Positions 21,551-30,593 of a stretch of 64,000 nucleotides of DNA are shown here, in pieces. Below the pieces are notes generated by a model. It was not told the DNA's origin. It was given only the letters and a program-made list of their open reading frames with translations, and did not search any database. This DNA comes from Candidatus Competibacteraceae bacterium (GTDB lineage Bacteria; Pseudomonadota; Gammaproteobacteria; Competibacterales; Competibacteraceae). Where the stretch lies: positions 1,240,001-1,304,000 of the forward strand of contig CP065007.1 of the NCBI GenBank assembly GCA_016699715.1. The letters are read 5' to 3'. The stretch's first letter is position 1. Each line of letters begins with the position of its first letter. The position numbers and the translations under genes are program-made.

Positions 21551-22717
21551 TCACTCCTTAAGACGGTGTTGTTCCATCGCTTCGTGCCATTCCTTTTCCT
21601 CGACGTGCAGATAAAGACCGGTGGTATCGAGTCGGGCGTGGCGGGCGTTGCGCTGCAAGTGGCGGAGTTCGATGCCGGCATCGGCTTGATGCGTGATGCT
21701 GGTATGACGGAACCAGTGGGTGGATGCCCGCCGCAGTTTTTCGGCTTGATGGGGATCGTCCGTCTCCAAGCGAGTCGCTGCCCGCGCCACCAAGTCCTTG
21801 ACGATACGGTAGATCATGTTATCGCCGATACCGGCGGTGCCTTTTAAATTCAACACGAGCGAGGTCGGCTCGGCAGGGGCGGGTAATGGTGGTAGACCAT
21901 GGAAACGACGGTATTCGCTCAGCGCCTCCAGCATGTCCTGATTGACGGGTACCTGGGCCTCCTTGCGGCCTTTGCCGATCACGCGCCACCACCAGCGGTC
22001 ACGAATCCGGGTGAAGCTACCCATGGTATGACCGGCGACTTCGCCGACCCGAGGCCCAAGCAGGTAGAGCAAGGCCACCAAATACTTGGCTCGGGCGTGG
22101 TGCTGGCGGTCGCGTTCGGTATCGCGGGGCAGATCTTCGACGGCGGCCAGCAGGGCTTGCCACTGATCGTGTTCGAGAAACCGTTCCACTTGGCGTAAGG
22201 GTTGGAGACCGCGCGAGCGACGCCGGATCAGCGCCAGCGGGTTGCCGGCCAGATAGCCAGCCTTGACCAGATAGCTGAACAGAGAATTGACAATCAACAT
22301 CGCCAACTTGCGGCTGGTGGGACTCAATGGTCCCAGAAATGGCCGCCAGCGAGGGCTGAAGCGTGGCGACTTGGTGCCGCACCAGCGCTCGCGCGGCTGT
22401 GGATCGGCCAGGAAAAGTTCGTACTGAAGGCAATCCTCACGGGTCAAGCTCGACAAGGGCTTGCCGCGTTCCAGCAAGGCCCACAACAGCAGGCGCTCGG
22501 CTTCCTTGCGATAGTTGCGCAAGGTCTGCGGCGAATCGTGAAACTCGGCCAGCCAAGCCTGGATCGCCTCAAGATCGTTGCTTGCGGTCAATTGGCAGAC
22601 CACCTCCGGGCCAGCACGATTGCCGCCGGCGCGCCCGTCGAAGGCTGCCGGTACCCGCAGGCGTTCCAGAGGCAAGGGCGCGGTGGATGGAATGAGCACG
22701 GTGATCGCGTCGTTCAT
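21551..22717 (-). CDS. tyrosine recombinase/integrase
   Basis: This 388-residue protein has a SAM-like core-binding domain at about residues 50-150 (SPQTLRNYRKEAERLLLWAL) and a C-terminal catalytic domain. The catalytic set is visible: Arg in LLGPRVGEVAGH, Lys in IGKGRKEAQVP, HxxR in THWFRHTSITH, and His and Tyr in HARLDTTGLYLH. A short insertion after the first Arg differs from XerC/XerD. The ATG at 22717 is chosen; an in-frame start at 22807 would run through the control region. It is divergent from the KfrA-like gene across 199 AT-rich bases. No other phage or plasmid genes flank the pair, and no direct repeats resembling att sites were seen. Confidence 0.87.
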   Translation of the reverse strand: MNDAITVLIPSTAPLPLERLRVPAAFDGRAGGNRAGPEVVCQLTASNDLEAIQAWLAEFHDSPQTLRNYRKEAERLLLWALLERGKPLSSLTREDCLQYELFLADPQPRERWCGTKSPRFSPRWRPFLGPLSPTSRKLAMLIVNSLFSYLVKAGYLAGNPLALIRRRSRGLQPLRQVERFLEHDQWQALLAAVEDLPRDTERDRQHHARAKYLVALLYLLGPRVGEVAGHTMGSFTRIRDRWWWRVIGKGRKEAQVPVNQDMLEALSEYRRFHGLPPLPAPAEPTSLVLNLKGTAGIGDNMIYRIVKDLVARAATRLETDDPHQAEKLRRASTHWFRHTSITHQADAGIELRHLQRNARHARLDTTGLYLHVEEKEWHEAMEQHRLKE

Positions 22718-22863
22718 GAGACTGATTCCAAAGCCTGACTCTTGGGAAGATTGCGGCAGTATATCCGAGTTGAACCCAAGGCGGTTTGGGCGCTTGCAAG
22801 GCTCCATTCGTTATTCATGATAATAAGCATAATCTTGAATTTTGGCCCTATATATTGCTGTAA

Positions 22864-22873
22864 AATACGTATT
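22864..22873. promoter_or_regulatory. palindrome in the recombinase/KfrA divergent region
   Basis: AATACGTATT is a perfect 10-bp palindrome in the AT-rich gap between the divergent recombinase and kfrA-like genes. KfrA proteins autoregulate by binding operators at their own promoters, so this is a reasonable candidate operator. Confidence 0.4.
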
Positions 22874-22916
22874 ATGTAATCATTCAATAAATATAACTCC
22901 ATGGAGTTTCTCCCCT

Positions 22917-23945
22917 ATGGCTCGTTCCGGAATCCGCTACGAAGAAGTCCAGGAAGCCGCCGAAACCCTGCTCGGTCGCGGCCTCAACCCCACTATTCAG
23001 CGCGTGCGCGAACTGCTCGGTACCGGCAGCAACACCACGATCAGCGAGCACCTGAAACATTGGCAACAACAACTGGCCGAGTCGCCCAAGGCGGTTCTGC
23101 CTCCCACCGTTCCAGAAACCGTGATGACGGCGCTGGAACCGTTTTGGAAAATCGCGGTGCGACAAGCCGAGGCCGCCTTCGAGGAACAGCGCGCGGCGGC
23201 GGCGCAAGCCGTGACCGCCGCTGAACAAACTCGCGATGCTGCCGTTGCCGGCGAGCGACAAGCTCAGGCCATCGCCGATGATCTGAGCCGCCAACTCGAT
23301 GCCACCACCTTGTCCGCGCGCCAGCTCGCCGATCAATTGCTGGTGGCACGGGAACGCCGCGCGGCGGCGGAAATCGCGATCGAGGCCGCCGAACAACGCA
23401 CTCGGGCCGCGATGGAGACCGCCGCGCAAATCCGGGCCGAGACCGAAGCCCGGATCGCCCAAATGGAAGCCGTGTTGCAACAATTGCGGGCCGACATGAC
23501 CAGCCAGCAGACGCAGGCCCAACAACGCATTGACGACGAACGCCAGCGCGCCGAGGCCAACGAGACCCGGTTAATGCATCTTCTCGATCAGGATCGCGCC
23601 GAACACACGGCTGAGCGTCAGGCCTTCGCGACCGAACGTCAGGAGTGGAAAAACCGGGAAGCTGGCTGGCGTGTGCAGTTGGAAACCCAGCGTCGGGAAA
23701 ATATCGAGACTCGCGCCGCGCTGGCCATCGCCGAGGAACGCCTGCGGGTGCGGGATACCGAACTGCGGCAAGCCCGCGCCGCGTTGGTCACCGCCGAAGG
23801 CCGCTACGGTGACATGGCGCGTGCCACCGACGCCTTGCGTAACGAGTTAAGAGCAGCGCTGGACGCGCAAAACCGCTTGCGGCAATCCTTTGAAATGAGC
23901 CGACAAGCACAACCCGACCCCAAGAGTCTCCCCGAATCGGGGTGA
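22917..23945 (+). CDS. KfrA-like DNA-binding coiled-coil protein
   Basis: This 342-residue protein begins with a KfrA_N-type helical DNA-binding domain (about residues 1-55: YEEVQEAAETLLGRGLNPTIQRVRELLG, then GSNTTISEHLKHWQ). From about residue 75 to the end it is an almost unbroken alanine- and glutamine-rich coiled coil. Plasmid KfrA proteins have the same plan and act as autorepressors and in plasmid partition. The ATG at 22917 lies 11 bases after GGAG; an in-frame start at 22842 would be in the control region. The neighbouring recombinase is divergent, so the two genes probably share regulation. A chromosomal copy with no plasmid genes around it suggests a captured accessory module. Confidence 0.75.
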   Translation: MARSGIRYEEVQEAAETLLGRGLNPTIQRVRELLGTGSNTTISEHLKHWQQQLAESPKAVLPPTVPETVMTALEPFWKIAVRQAEAAFEEQRAAAAQAVTAAEQTRDAAVAGERQAQAIADDLSRQLDATTLSARQLADQLLVARERRAAAEIAIEAAEQRTRAAMETAAQIRAETEARIAQMEAVLQQLRADMTSQQTQAQQRIDDERQRAEANETRLMHLLDQDRAEHTAERQAFATERQEWKNREAGWRVQLETQRRENIETRAALAIAEERLRVRDTELRQARAALVTAEGRYGDMARATDALRNELRAALDAQNRLRQSFEMSRQAQPDPKSLPESG

Positions 23946-23963
23946 CCCTTCTCGGAGCACGTC

Positions 23964-23993
23964 TTGTTTATCATTGGAAATAGTTCCTAAAAT
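23964..23993 (+). promoter_or_regulatory. sigma-70-like promoter for the iorA operon
   Basis: TTGTTT, an 18-base spacer and TAAAAT lie 67 bases before iorA in a 114-base AT-rich gap. This is the only good candidate upstream of the nine-gene operon. Confidence 0.5.
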
Positions 23994-24059
23994 CATTGTA
24001 TTTTCAATGGATGCTGCATCCACCCCCGTATCGGACAGAATAACGAGGTCCCCAACATC

Positions 24060-25928
24060 ATGAATGCCGTGGTTCACGCCAAGGCCGAGAGCCGTCATCT
24101 GCTCTCGGGCAATGAAGCGGTGGCGCGCGCCGCCTGGGAGGCTGGCGTCCGCGTCGCCGCCGCCTATCCGGGTACTCCCGCCACCGAAATCCTGGAAAAC
24201 ATCGCGCTGTATCCAGACCTCTATTCGGAGTGGTCGGTTAACGAAAAAGTGGCGGTGGAAGTCGCCATCGGCGCCTCGCTGGCGGGCTCGCGCGCCCTGG
24301 CGGCCATGAAGCACGTCGGCATGAACGTCGCCTCGGACGCCTTCATGACCCAGTCGCTGGCCGGCGTGGTCGGCGGTCTGGTGATCGTGGTGGCCGACGA
24401 TGTCGGGCTGTCCTCGTCGCAGAACGAACAGGATTCCCGCTACTGGGGCCGCTTCGGCCACATGCCGATACTGGAGCCGGCGGATTCCCAGGAAGCCTAT
24501 GACATGGTCAAGCAGGCTTTCGCGCTTTCCGAGCAATACGAGGTCCCGGTCATCGTCCGCATGACCACCCGCGTCTGCCACGTCAAGGCGATGGTGGTGG
24601 TCGAAGGCGACCGCATCGAGCATCGCGCCGCCGGCTTCCAGAAAAATCCCCAGCGCTGGGTGATGACGCCGGCCAACGCCAGGCCGCGCCTGCCGGTGAT
24701 GCACCAGCGCGAGCGGCAACTACAGGCACTGAGCGAAATCAGCGATCTCAACTTCCCGGTCGCCGGCAGTGATCGCCGAATCGGTTTCGTGACCGCCGGA
24801 CCAGCCTTTATGCACGTCCGCGAGACCTTCCCCAACGCACCCGTGCTCAAGCTCGGGTTCAGTTATCCGCCGCCGCTGGAAAAGATCCGCGCCTTCGCCG
24901 GTCAGGTCGATACCCTCGTCGTGGTCGAGGAAACCGAACCCTTGCTGGAAATCGAGATCCGCGCCGCCGGTCTGGAGGTGCGCGGCAAGGATATCCTGCC
25001 GCGTTGGGGCGAACTGGCGCCCAGTGTGCTACGTCCGGCGATCAAGCCCTTGCTGGGCGAACCCTACCAGGTTCCGACCCGCCCGCAATCGACCGTCTTC
25101 CCGCGCCCGCCGACCATGTGCGCTTCCTGCCCGCATCTCGGCCCCTATTTCGCCCTCTCCCACATCCGCAACCTCAACATCATCGGCGACATTGGTTGCT
25201 ACACCCTCGGCGCCGGCCATCCCTGGAACGCGCTCGACACCTGCACCTGCATGGGCGCCTCGCTGAGCATGGCCCACGGCATGGACAAGGGGCGCGGCGA
25301 GTCCGACGAGAAGAAGCACATCGTCGCGGTGATCGGCGATTCCACCTTCCTGCACATGGGTATGCAGGGCCTGCTGAACATGATCTACAACCGGGGCAAC
25401 GTCACCGTGCTGCTGCTGGACAACCGGTCGGTCGGCATGACCGGTGGCCAGGAGAATCCCGGTACCGGCGAGGACTTACACGGTCTCCCTGCCCCGCGCG
25501 TGGATTTCGCCAAGCTGGTCGAGGCGCTGGGCGTTCGCCCCGAGCGCATCCGCATGGTCGATCCCTACGAACTACCCAACATGGTCAAGCTGGTGCGGGA
25601 AGAGACCAAGATGCAGGAGCCATCGGTCATCATCACCAACCGCCCCTGCTCGCTCACCGACCGCTTCGAGAGCTTACGGCCCTACGCGGTCATCGACGAC
25701 AAATGCACGGGTTGCGGTAACTGCATCGATCTGGGCTGTCCGGCCATTTCCGTGTCCCGCCGCGAGACGGTCATTTCCAAGAGCGGCAAGAGCAAGGAAC
25801 TGGTATTCGCCCGCATCGACACCAACGCCTGCACCGGTTGCCACATGTGCGTCGAGACCTGCGCCCCCGAGGCCATCGTCCAGCCACAACCGCAAAACCG
25901 CGTCATTCGGATTCAACCCCATGCTTGA
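24060..25928 (+). CDS. iorA: indolepyruvate:ferredoxin oxidoreductase, alpha subunit
   Basis: IorA is the thiamine-diphosphate subunit that oxidatively decarboxylates aryl-pyruvates (indolepyruvate, phenylpyruvate) to aryl-acetyl-CoA, reducing ferredoxin. The 622-residue protein starts LLSGNEAVARAAWEAGVRVAAAYPGTPATEI, with the substrate-binding half first. The TPP-binding half has CASCPHLGPYFA, GDIGCYTLG and GDSTFLHMG. Two 4Fe-4S clusters close the protein (CTGCGNCIDLGCP and CTGCHMCVETCAP). It overlaps iorB by eight bases and heads an operon with an ABC transporter and paaK, which points to catabolism of an aromatic amino acid. Confidence 0.95.
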   Translation: MNAVVHAKAESRHLLSGNEAVARAAWEAGVRVAAAYPGTPATEILENIALYPDLYSEWSVNEKVAVEVAIGASLAGSRALAAMKHVGMNVASDAFMTQSLAGVVGGLVIVVADDVGLSSSQNEQDSRYWGRFGHMPILEPADSQEAYDMVKQAFALSEQYEVPVIVRMTTRVCHVKAMVVVEGDRIEHRAAGFQKNPQRWVMTPANARPRLPVMHQRERQLQALSEISDLNFPVAGSDRRIGFVTAGPAFMHVRETFPNAPVLKLGFSYPPPLEKIRAFAGQVDTLVVVEETEPLLEIEIRAAGLEVRGKDILPRWGELAPSVLRPAIKPLLGEPYQVPTRPQSTVFPRPPTMCASCPHLGPYFALSHIRNLNIIGDIGCYTLGAGHPWNALDTCTCMGASLSMAHGMDKGRGESDEKKHIVAVIGDSTFLHMGMQGLLNMIYNRGNVTVLLLDNRSVGMTGGQENPGTGEDLHGLPAPRVDFAKLVEALGVRPERIRMVDPYELPNMVKLVREETKMQEPSVIITNRPCSLTDRFESLRPYAVIDDKCTGCGNCIDLGCPAISVSRRETVISKSGKSKELVFARIDTNACTGCHMCVETCAPEAIVQPQPQNRVIRIQPHA

Positions 25929-26529
25929 CGGCATCACCAACATCCTCGTGGTCGGCATCGGCGGTCAGGGCGTGATGACCGCCGCCGAAATGCTGGCCCG
26001 CACCGCCCTGAACCAAGGGTACGACGTCAAAAAGACCGAAGTGGCCGGCATGGCCCAGCGCGGCGGGGTGGTCTCCTCCCACGTTCGTTTCGGTCCCAGG
26101 ATCTATTCACCACAAATCGATCCCGGCGAGGCCGATCTGCTGATCGGCTTCGAAGCCGCCGAGGCCTTGCGCTGGCTGCCCTATCTGCGCCCCACCGGGG
26201 TCGCCATGGTCAACACCCTGCGTCTCGCGCCGCCGGTGGTGTCGGTCGGTTTGTATGATTACCCCGTCGATCCCATCGGCGAATTGACCTTGGCCGGAAT
26301 CGAGGTTCATGCCTTCGACGCCGGCGCCATCGCGGAAGAACTGGGCAACGCCAAGTTGGTGAACACCATCATGCTGGGTGCGATCGGCGATTACCTGCCC
26401 TTCCCCGCCGCCGTGCTCAGGGAATGCATTGTTGAGGGCTTTCGCGCCTATAAACCCAAACTGGCGGAGATCAATGCCCGGGCGTTCGATACCGGGCGGG
26501 AGGCCGGACAGGCTCGGGCACTCTCGTAA
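25921..26529 (+). CDS. iorB: indolepyruvate:ferredoxin oxidoreductase, beta subunit
   Basis: This 202-residue gamma-type subunit has NILVVGIGGQGVMTAAEMLARTAL and KKTEVAGMAQRGGVVSSHVRFG, both typical of IorB and of the gamma chains of 2-oxoacid:ferredoxin oxidoreductases. The start ATG is inside the last codons of iorA, so the two subunits are translationally coupled. It completes the enzyme with IorA. Confidence 0.95.
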   Translation: MLDGITNILVVGIGGQGVMTAAEMLARTALNQGYDVKKTEVAGMAQRGGVVSSHVRFGPRIYSPQIDPGEADLLIGFEAAEALRWLPYLRPTGVAMVNTLRLAPPVVSVGLYDYPVDPIGELTLAGIEVHAFDAGAIAEELGNAKLVNTIMLGAIGDYLPFPAAVLRECIVEGFRAYKPKLAEINARAFDTGREAGQARALS

Positions 26530-26619
26530 CGGTCGTTAACCAAGCCGATGGGTGAACCCTGACCAATCGAGCGCTTCGTGCCGGATACTCCAAATAACCA
26601 CCCTCGGGGAGAAATCATA

Positions 26620-27762
26620 ATGAAAAATCAAGTATGGAAAGCCATTCTGGTGTCGGCATTGCTGTTGACCGGCGTCCAGCCCGCCGGAGCCGCCGATCCG
26701 ATCAAGCTGGGTTCTTTTCTGGCGGTTACCGGCCCGGCCTCGTTTCTGGGCGATCCTGAACTGAAGACCTTGCAAATGCTGGTCGAGGAGATCAACGCCA
26801 AGGGTGGGATCAAGGGCCGGAAGATCGAATGGATCCACTACGACACCGGCGGCAAGGCCCAGGATGCGGTCGGTTTCGTCAAGCGCCTGATCCGTAACGA
26901 TCAAGTCGATATCCTCGTCGGCGGCACCACCTCCGGCGACACCTTGGCCGTGATCCCGGAAGTGGAAAAGGCGGGCATTCCCCTGGTATCGCTGGCGGGC
27001 GCGATCGATATTGTCGAACCGGTCAAGCCATGGATCTTCAAGACCGCCCACACCGACCGCATGGCCGCCGCCAAAATCTTCGAGGATTTGCGCAAACGCG
27101 GCTTGACCCAGGTCGCGCTGATCGGCGGCGACGGTGGTTTCGACAAGTCCGGGCACGAGCAACTGCTCAAACTGGCCCCTGATTACGGCATCTCGATCGT
27201 CGCCGACGAGTCCTACGGCAACAAGGACACCGACATGACCGCCCAGTTGACCAAGATCCGCGCCTCGGACGCCCAGGCGCTCATCAACTTCGGCTTTGGC
27301 CAGGCACCGGCCATCGTCACCAGGAACATGAAACAACTGGGCATCGATCTGCCGCTTTACCAATCCCATGGCGTCGCCTCCAAAACCTTTATCGACCTGG
27401 CTGGCGAGGCGGCCGAGGGCGTGCGCCTGCCAGCGGCGGCCCTGGTCGTCGCCGAACAATTGCCCGCCGCCGATCCCCAAAAACCGATTTTGCTCGATTA
27501 CAAAAAGCGTTTTGAGGCCAAATACGGGCCGGTTTCCACCTTCGGCGGCCACGCCTACGACGGTCTAATGATCGTCGTGGCGGCCATCGAGCGGGCCGGT
27601 GGTCCCGATCAGGCCAAGGTGCGCGATGAAATCGAGAAAACCCATGGCTTCATCGGCACGGCCGGCGTGTTCAACATGACGCCCACGGACCACATGGGGT
27701 TGAGTCTCGATGCCTTCAAGATGGTGGAGATTCGCGGCGGTACCTGGAAAATCGTCGAATAA
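26620..27762 (+). CDS. ABC transporter substrate-binding protein, branched-chain/aromatic amino acid type
   Basis: This 380-residue periplasmic protein has a signal peptide of about 24 residues (KNQVWKAILVSALLLTG ending near AGAA), then the Peripla_BP_6 fold: DPIKLGSFLAVTGPASFLG, VDILVGGTTSGDTLAVIP and PWIFKTAHTDR. The ATG at 26620 is supported by GGGGAG and by the signal peptide; a start at 26578 would put extra residues before it. It is the binding component for the permeases and ATPases that follow. The ligand cannot be read from sequence; an aromatic amino acid or an aryl acid fits the neighbours iorAB and paaK. Confidence 0.88.
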   Translation: MKNQVWKAILVSALLLTGVQPAGAADPIKLGSFLAVTGPASFLGDPELKTLQMLVEEINAKGGIKGRKIEWIHYDTGGKAQDAVGFVKRLIRNDQVDILVGGTTSGDTLAVIPEVEKAGIPLVSLAGAIDIVEPVKPWIFKTAHTDRMAAAKIFEDLRKRGLTQVALIGGDGGFDKSGHEQLLKLAPDYGISIVADESYGNKDTDMTAQLTKIRASDAQALINFGFGQAPAIVTRNMKQLGIDLPLYQSHGVASKTFIDLAGEAAEGVRLPAAALVVAEQLPAADPQKPILLDYKKRFEAKYGPVSTFGGHAYDGLMIVVAAIERAGGPDQAKVRDEIEKTHGFIGTAGVFNMTPTDHMGLSLDAFKMVEIRGGTWKIVE

Positions 27763-27771
27763 GCGCCGCCG

Positions 27772-28647
27772 ATGCCCGAGCAACTGCTCCAGTTTCTGGC
27801 GACCGGGGTGACGGTCGGTTCAATCTATGCCTTGGTGGGGCTGGGATTCGCCCTGATCTACAACGCCTCCGATGTGGTGAACTTCGCCCAGGGGGAATTC
27901 GTGATGCTGGGCGCCATGACCACCGTCGCCCTGTTGAACGCTGGTTTGCCGCTGGCGCTGGCGGGGGTTGTCGCGACGCTGCTAACCGCGCTGGTCGGCC
28001 TGCTGCTGGAGCGCTTGGCCATCGAACCGGCGGCGGGCGCATCGGTGGTCAGCACCATTATCATCACCATCGGCGCCGCGATCTTCCTGCGCGGCGTCGT
28101 CCTGCTGTTGTGGGGCAAGGGATTTCACGTCCTGCCCCCCTTCACCGGTGACACACCCATCCAGTTCTGGGGCGCAACCCTGCTGCCGCAGAGCCTGTGG
28201 GTGCTCGGCATCACCGCGCTGCTGGTGGCATTGGTCCGCGCCTTTTTCAACCGCACCCTGCTGGGCAAGGCGCTGCTGGCCTGCTCGTTTAACCGCAACG
28301 CCGCCCAGTTGGTCGGCATCGACGTGCGGGTCATGCTGCGTCTGGCTTACGCCCTGTCCGCCGCCTTGGGCGCGCTGGCCGGCATTCTGGTTGCGCCGAT
28401 CACCTTCACCTCCTACGAGGCCGGTGTCATGCTCGGCCTGAAGGGCTTTTCCGCCGCCATCGTCGGTGGCATCGGCAACCCGATGGGCGCGGTGGCCGGC
28501 GGTCTGCTGCTGGGGGTATTGGAAAGCCTCGGCGCGGGCTTGATCTCCTCCGGCTACAAGGATGCCATCGCCTTCCTGTTCGTATTGATGGTGCTGTTCT
28601 TCGAGCCGACCGGATTGTTCGGCCACAAGACGGCCGAACGGGTCTAG
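27772..28647 (+). CDS. ABC transporter permease, LivH type
   Basis: This 291-residue inner-membrane permease matches LivH: GSIYALVGLGFALIYNASDVVNFAQGEFVMLGA at the start, several hydrophobic helices, and GLKGFSAAIVGGIGNPMGAVAGGLLLG near the C-terminus, which is the ATPase-contact loop of this family. It starts nine bases after the binding protein stop and is followed directly by livM. Confidence 0.92.
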   Translation: MPEQLLQFLATGVTVGSIYALVGLGFALIYNASDVVNFAQGEFVMLGAMTTVALLNAGLPLALAGVVATLLTALVGLLLERLAIEPAAGASVVSTIIITIGAAIFLRGVVLLLWGKGFHVLPPFTGDTPIQFWGATLLPQSLWVLGITALLVALVRAFFNRTLLGKALLACSFNRNAAQLVGIDVRVMLRLAYALSAALGALAGILVAPITFTSYEAGVMLGLKGFSAAIVGGIGNPMGAVAGGLLLGVLESLGAGLISSGYKDAIAFLFVLMVLFFEPTGLFGHKTAERV

Positions 28648-28651
28648 AGTG

Positions 28652-29608
28652 ATGCGATTGGCTGGCTTGAGTACCTTCGCGACGGGGATTGCGCTGCTGC
28701 CCGTGCTGTTCCCGGACAATTACTTTGTCACCGTGGTCGGCGTGTCCGCCGGTCTGCACATCATTCTCGTGGTTGGCCTCAACCTGTTGATGGGCTACGC
28801 CGGGCAGATTTCCCTTGGCCACGCCGCCTTTTTCGGCATGGGCGCCTACGCCTCCGCCATTCTGACCACCCGCTACGCCTGGCCGTCGCTGTTGGCCATG
28901 GCGGCAGGGTTGCTGGTTGCTGGCCTGATCGCCTGGCTGCTGGCCCGACCGATCCTGCGCCTGCGTGGTCACTATCTGGCCATGGCGACGCTGGGCTTTG
29001 GCATCATTGTCCATGTCGTCATGGTGCAAGCCACCGACTGGACCGGCGGACCAGACGGCATGGCCGGTATCCCATCACTGAATCTGCTGGGCTGGGAGGT
29101 TGATAGTGACCAGCGCTGGTACGGCGTGGTTGCCGTCGCCGCGCTGCTGGCGATCTGGCTGTCGCTTAACATCGTCGATTCACGGATCGGCCGGGCCTTG
29201 CGAGCGGTGCGCGGTTCCGAGTTCGCCGCGCGGATGATGGGAATCGACACGACCCGCGCCAAGACCCAGGTGTTTGTGGTTTCCGCCCTGTTCGCCGCTT
29301 TCGCCGGTAGCTTGTTTGCTCACCAACAGGCGTTCGTTAGCCCGGATTCCTTCAGCCTGCTCGTCTCGGTCGAACTGGTCATCATGGTGGTGCTCGGTGG
29401 CATGGCTTCCACCTTTGGCGCGGCTTGCGGTGCCATTGCCCTGACCCTGCTGAACGAAGGACTGGTGGTGTTCGAGGACTACGAGATGCTGATCCACGGC
29501 GCGCTATTGATGGTGGTGATGATTTTTCTGCCACAAGGCTTGTTCGTGGGTTTGAGTCAGGGCGGACGGCGGCTATGGACCCTGCTGGCTTCAACGGCCA
29601 AGCCATGA
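28652..29608 (+). CDS. ABC transporter permease, LivM type
   Basis: This 318-residue permease matches LivM: GLNLLMGYAGQISLGHAAFFGMGAYASAIL, then RGHYLAMATLGFGIIVH, GRALRAVRGSEFAARMMGID, and GGMASTFGAACGA. The ATG at 28652 is chosen; a GTG three bases earlier is also possible. It lies four bases after the livH stop. The last part of the gene is a membrane segment followed by a short cytoplasmic tail. Confidence 0.92.
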   Translation: MRLAGLSTFATGIALLPVLFPDNYFVTVVGVSAGLHIILVVGLNLLMGYAGQISLGHAAFFGMGAYASAILTTRYAWPSLLAMAAGLLVAGLIAWLLARPILRLRGHYLAMATLGFGIIVHVVMVQATDWTGGPDGMAGIPSLNLLGWEVDSDQRWYGVVAVAALLAIWLSLNIVDSRIGRALRAVRGSEFAARMMGIDTTRAKTQVFVVSALFAAFAGSLFAHQQAFVSPDSFSLLVSVELVIMVVLGGMASTFGAACGAIALTLLNEGLVVFEDYEMLIHGALLMVVMIFLPQGLFVGLSQGGRRLWTLLASTAKP

Positions 29609-29692
29609 ATGCGGCCTATGGTTTCTCGGTGATCGGCGATGGCAACGAGGTTGGCGGGTCCTTGTACTGAAGCGCGAAAGGCTCGGTTTGCA

Positions 29693-29713
29693 TATAATGA
29701 ACTTCAACATTAT
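29693..29713 (+). promoter_or_regulatory. TATAAT box within an inverted repeat before livG
   Basis: TATAAT at 29693-29698 lies 38 bases before the livG start, in the 127-base gap after livM. ATAATG and CATTAT (8-base spacer) form an inverted repeat that overlaps it. A second promoter with an operator inside the operon is possible, though no -35 box is evident. Confidence 0.35.
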
Positions 29714-29735
29714 GCGGTAGAAGAATAACTCGCCC

Positions 29736-30593
29736 ATGAGTCAGAAGCTTTGCGAGCCAAGGCTACACTCCCCCGGTCTGTCAACTGCCGAGAGCGCTAT
29801 TCATCGCTCTTCTCCCGCCGCCTCGTTAATCGTGGTCAACGATCTGGAACAAAGCTTCGGCGGCGTCATGGCTTTGGCCGGCGTCGGCTTTCAGGTGCCG
29901 GAAGGATTGATCTACGCCGTGATCGGCCCCAACGGCGCTGGTAAAACCACCCTGTTCAACAACCTCTGCGGCTTTTATCGCCCCTCCGCTGGTTCGATTC
30001 GCTTCAACGATCACGAACTGTGCGGCCTGCCGACGCACCGCATCGCCGCGCTGGGCATCGCCCGTACTTTTCAGAACCTGCAACTGTTCTTCAACATGAC
30101 GGTGCTGGAAAACGTCATGGTCGGCTGCCACCTGTGGGCCAAAACCGGCCTGCTGACCGCGGCCCTGCGCCTGCCCCGCGTGCGACGCGAGGAACGACGG
30201 CTGCGGGAATGGGCGAGCGAAGCACTGGAATTGTGTGATCTGACGGATCGATCCACGCAACCGGTGGGTTCCCTGCCTTACGGCCTGATGAAGCGGGTCG
30301 AGATCGCCCGCGCCCTGGCTGCCCGCCCGCGCCTGCTGCTGCTGGACGAACCGGCCGCCGGTCTCAACGACACCGAAACCTGGGCCTTGCGTGAGTTGAT
30401 TGCCCGCATCCGCGCCACCGGTGTGACCATATTGCTGGTCGAGCACCACATGCCGCTGGTGATGAGTGTTTCAGATCGTCTGCTGGTGCTGGATTACGGC
30501 AGCGTATTGGCCGAGGGCACACCGGCGGAAATTCAGGCCGACCCGCGAGTGGTGGCCGCCTATCTGGGAGGCGCGGTGCAATATGCCGTCTAA
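29736..30593 (+). CDS. ABC transporter ATP-binding protein, LivG type
   Basis: This 285-residue ATPase has Walker A GPNGAGKTTLFNNL, a Q-loop in IARTFQNLQLFFNMTVLENVMVG, a signature replaced by LPYGLMKRVEIARAL, and Walker B LLLLDEPAAGLND with the H-loop VEHHM. An N-terminal extension of about 30 residues precedes the first strand. It overlaps livF by 11 bases. It pairs with LivF as the ATPase of the transporter in this operon. Confidence 0.92.
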   Translation: MSQKLCEPRLHSPGLSTAESAIHRSSPAASLIVVNDLEQSFGGVMALAGVGFQVPEGLIYAVIGPNGAGKTTLFNNLCGFYRPSAGSIRFNDHELCGLPTHRIAALGIARTFQNLQLFFNMTVLENVMVGCHLWAKTGLLTAALRLPRVRREERRLREWASEALELCDLTDRSTQPVGSLPYGLMKRVEIARALAARPRLLLLDEPAAGLNDTETWALRELIARIRATGVTILLVEHHMPLVMSVSDRLLVLDYGSVLAEGTPAEIQADPRVVAAYLGGAVQYAV

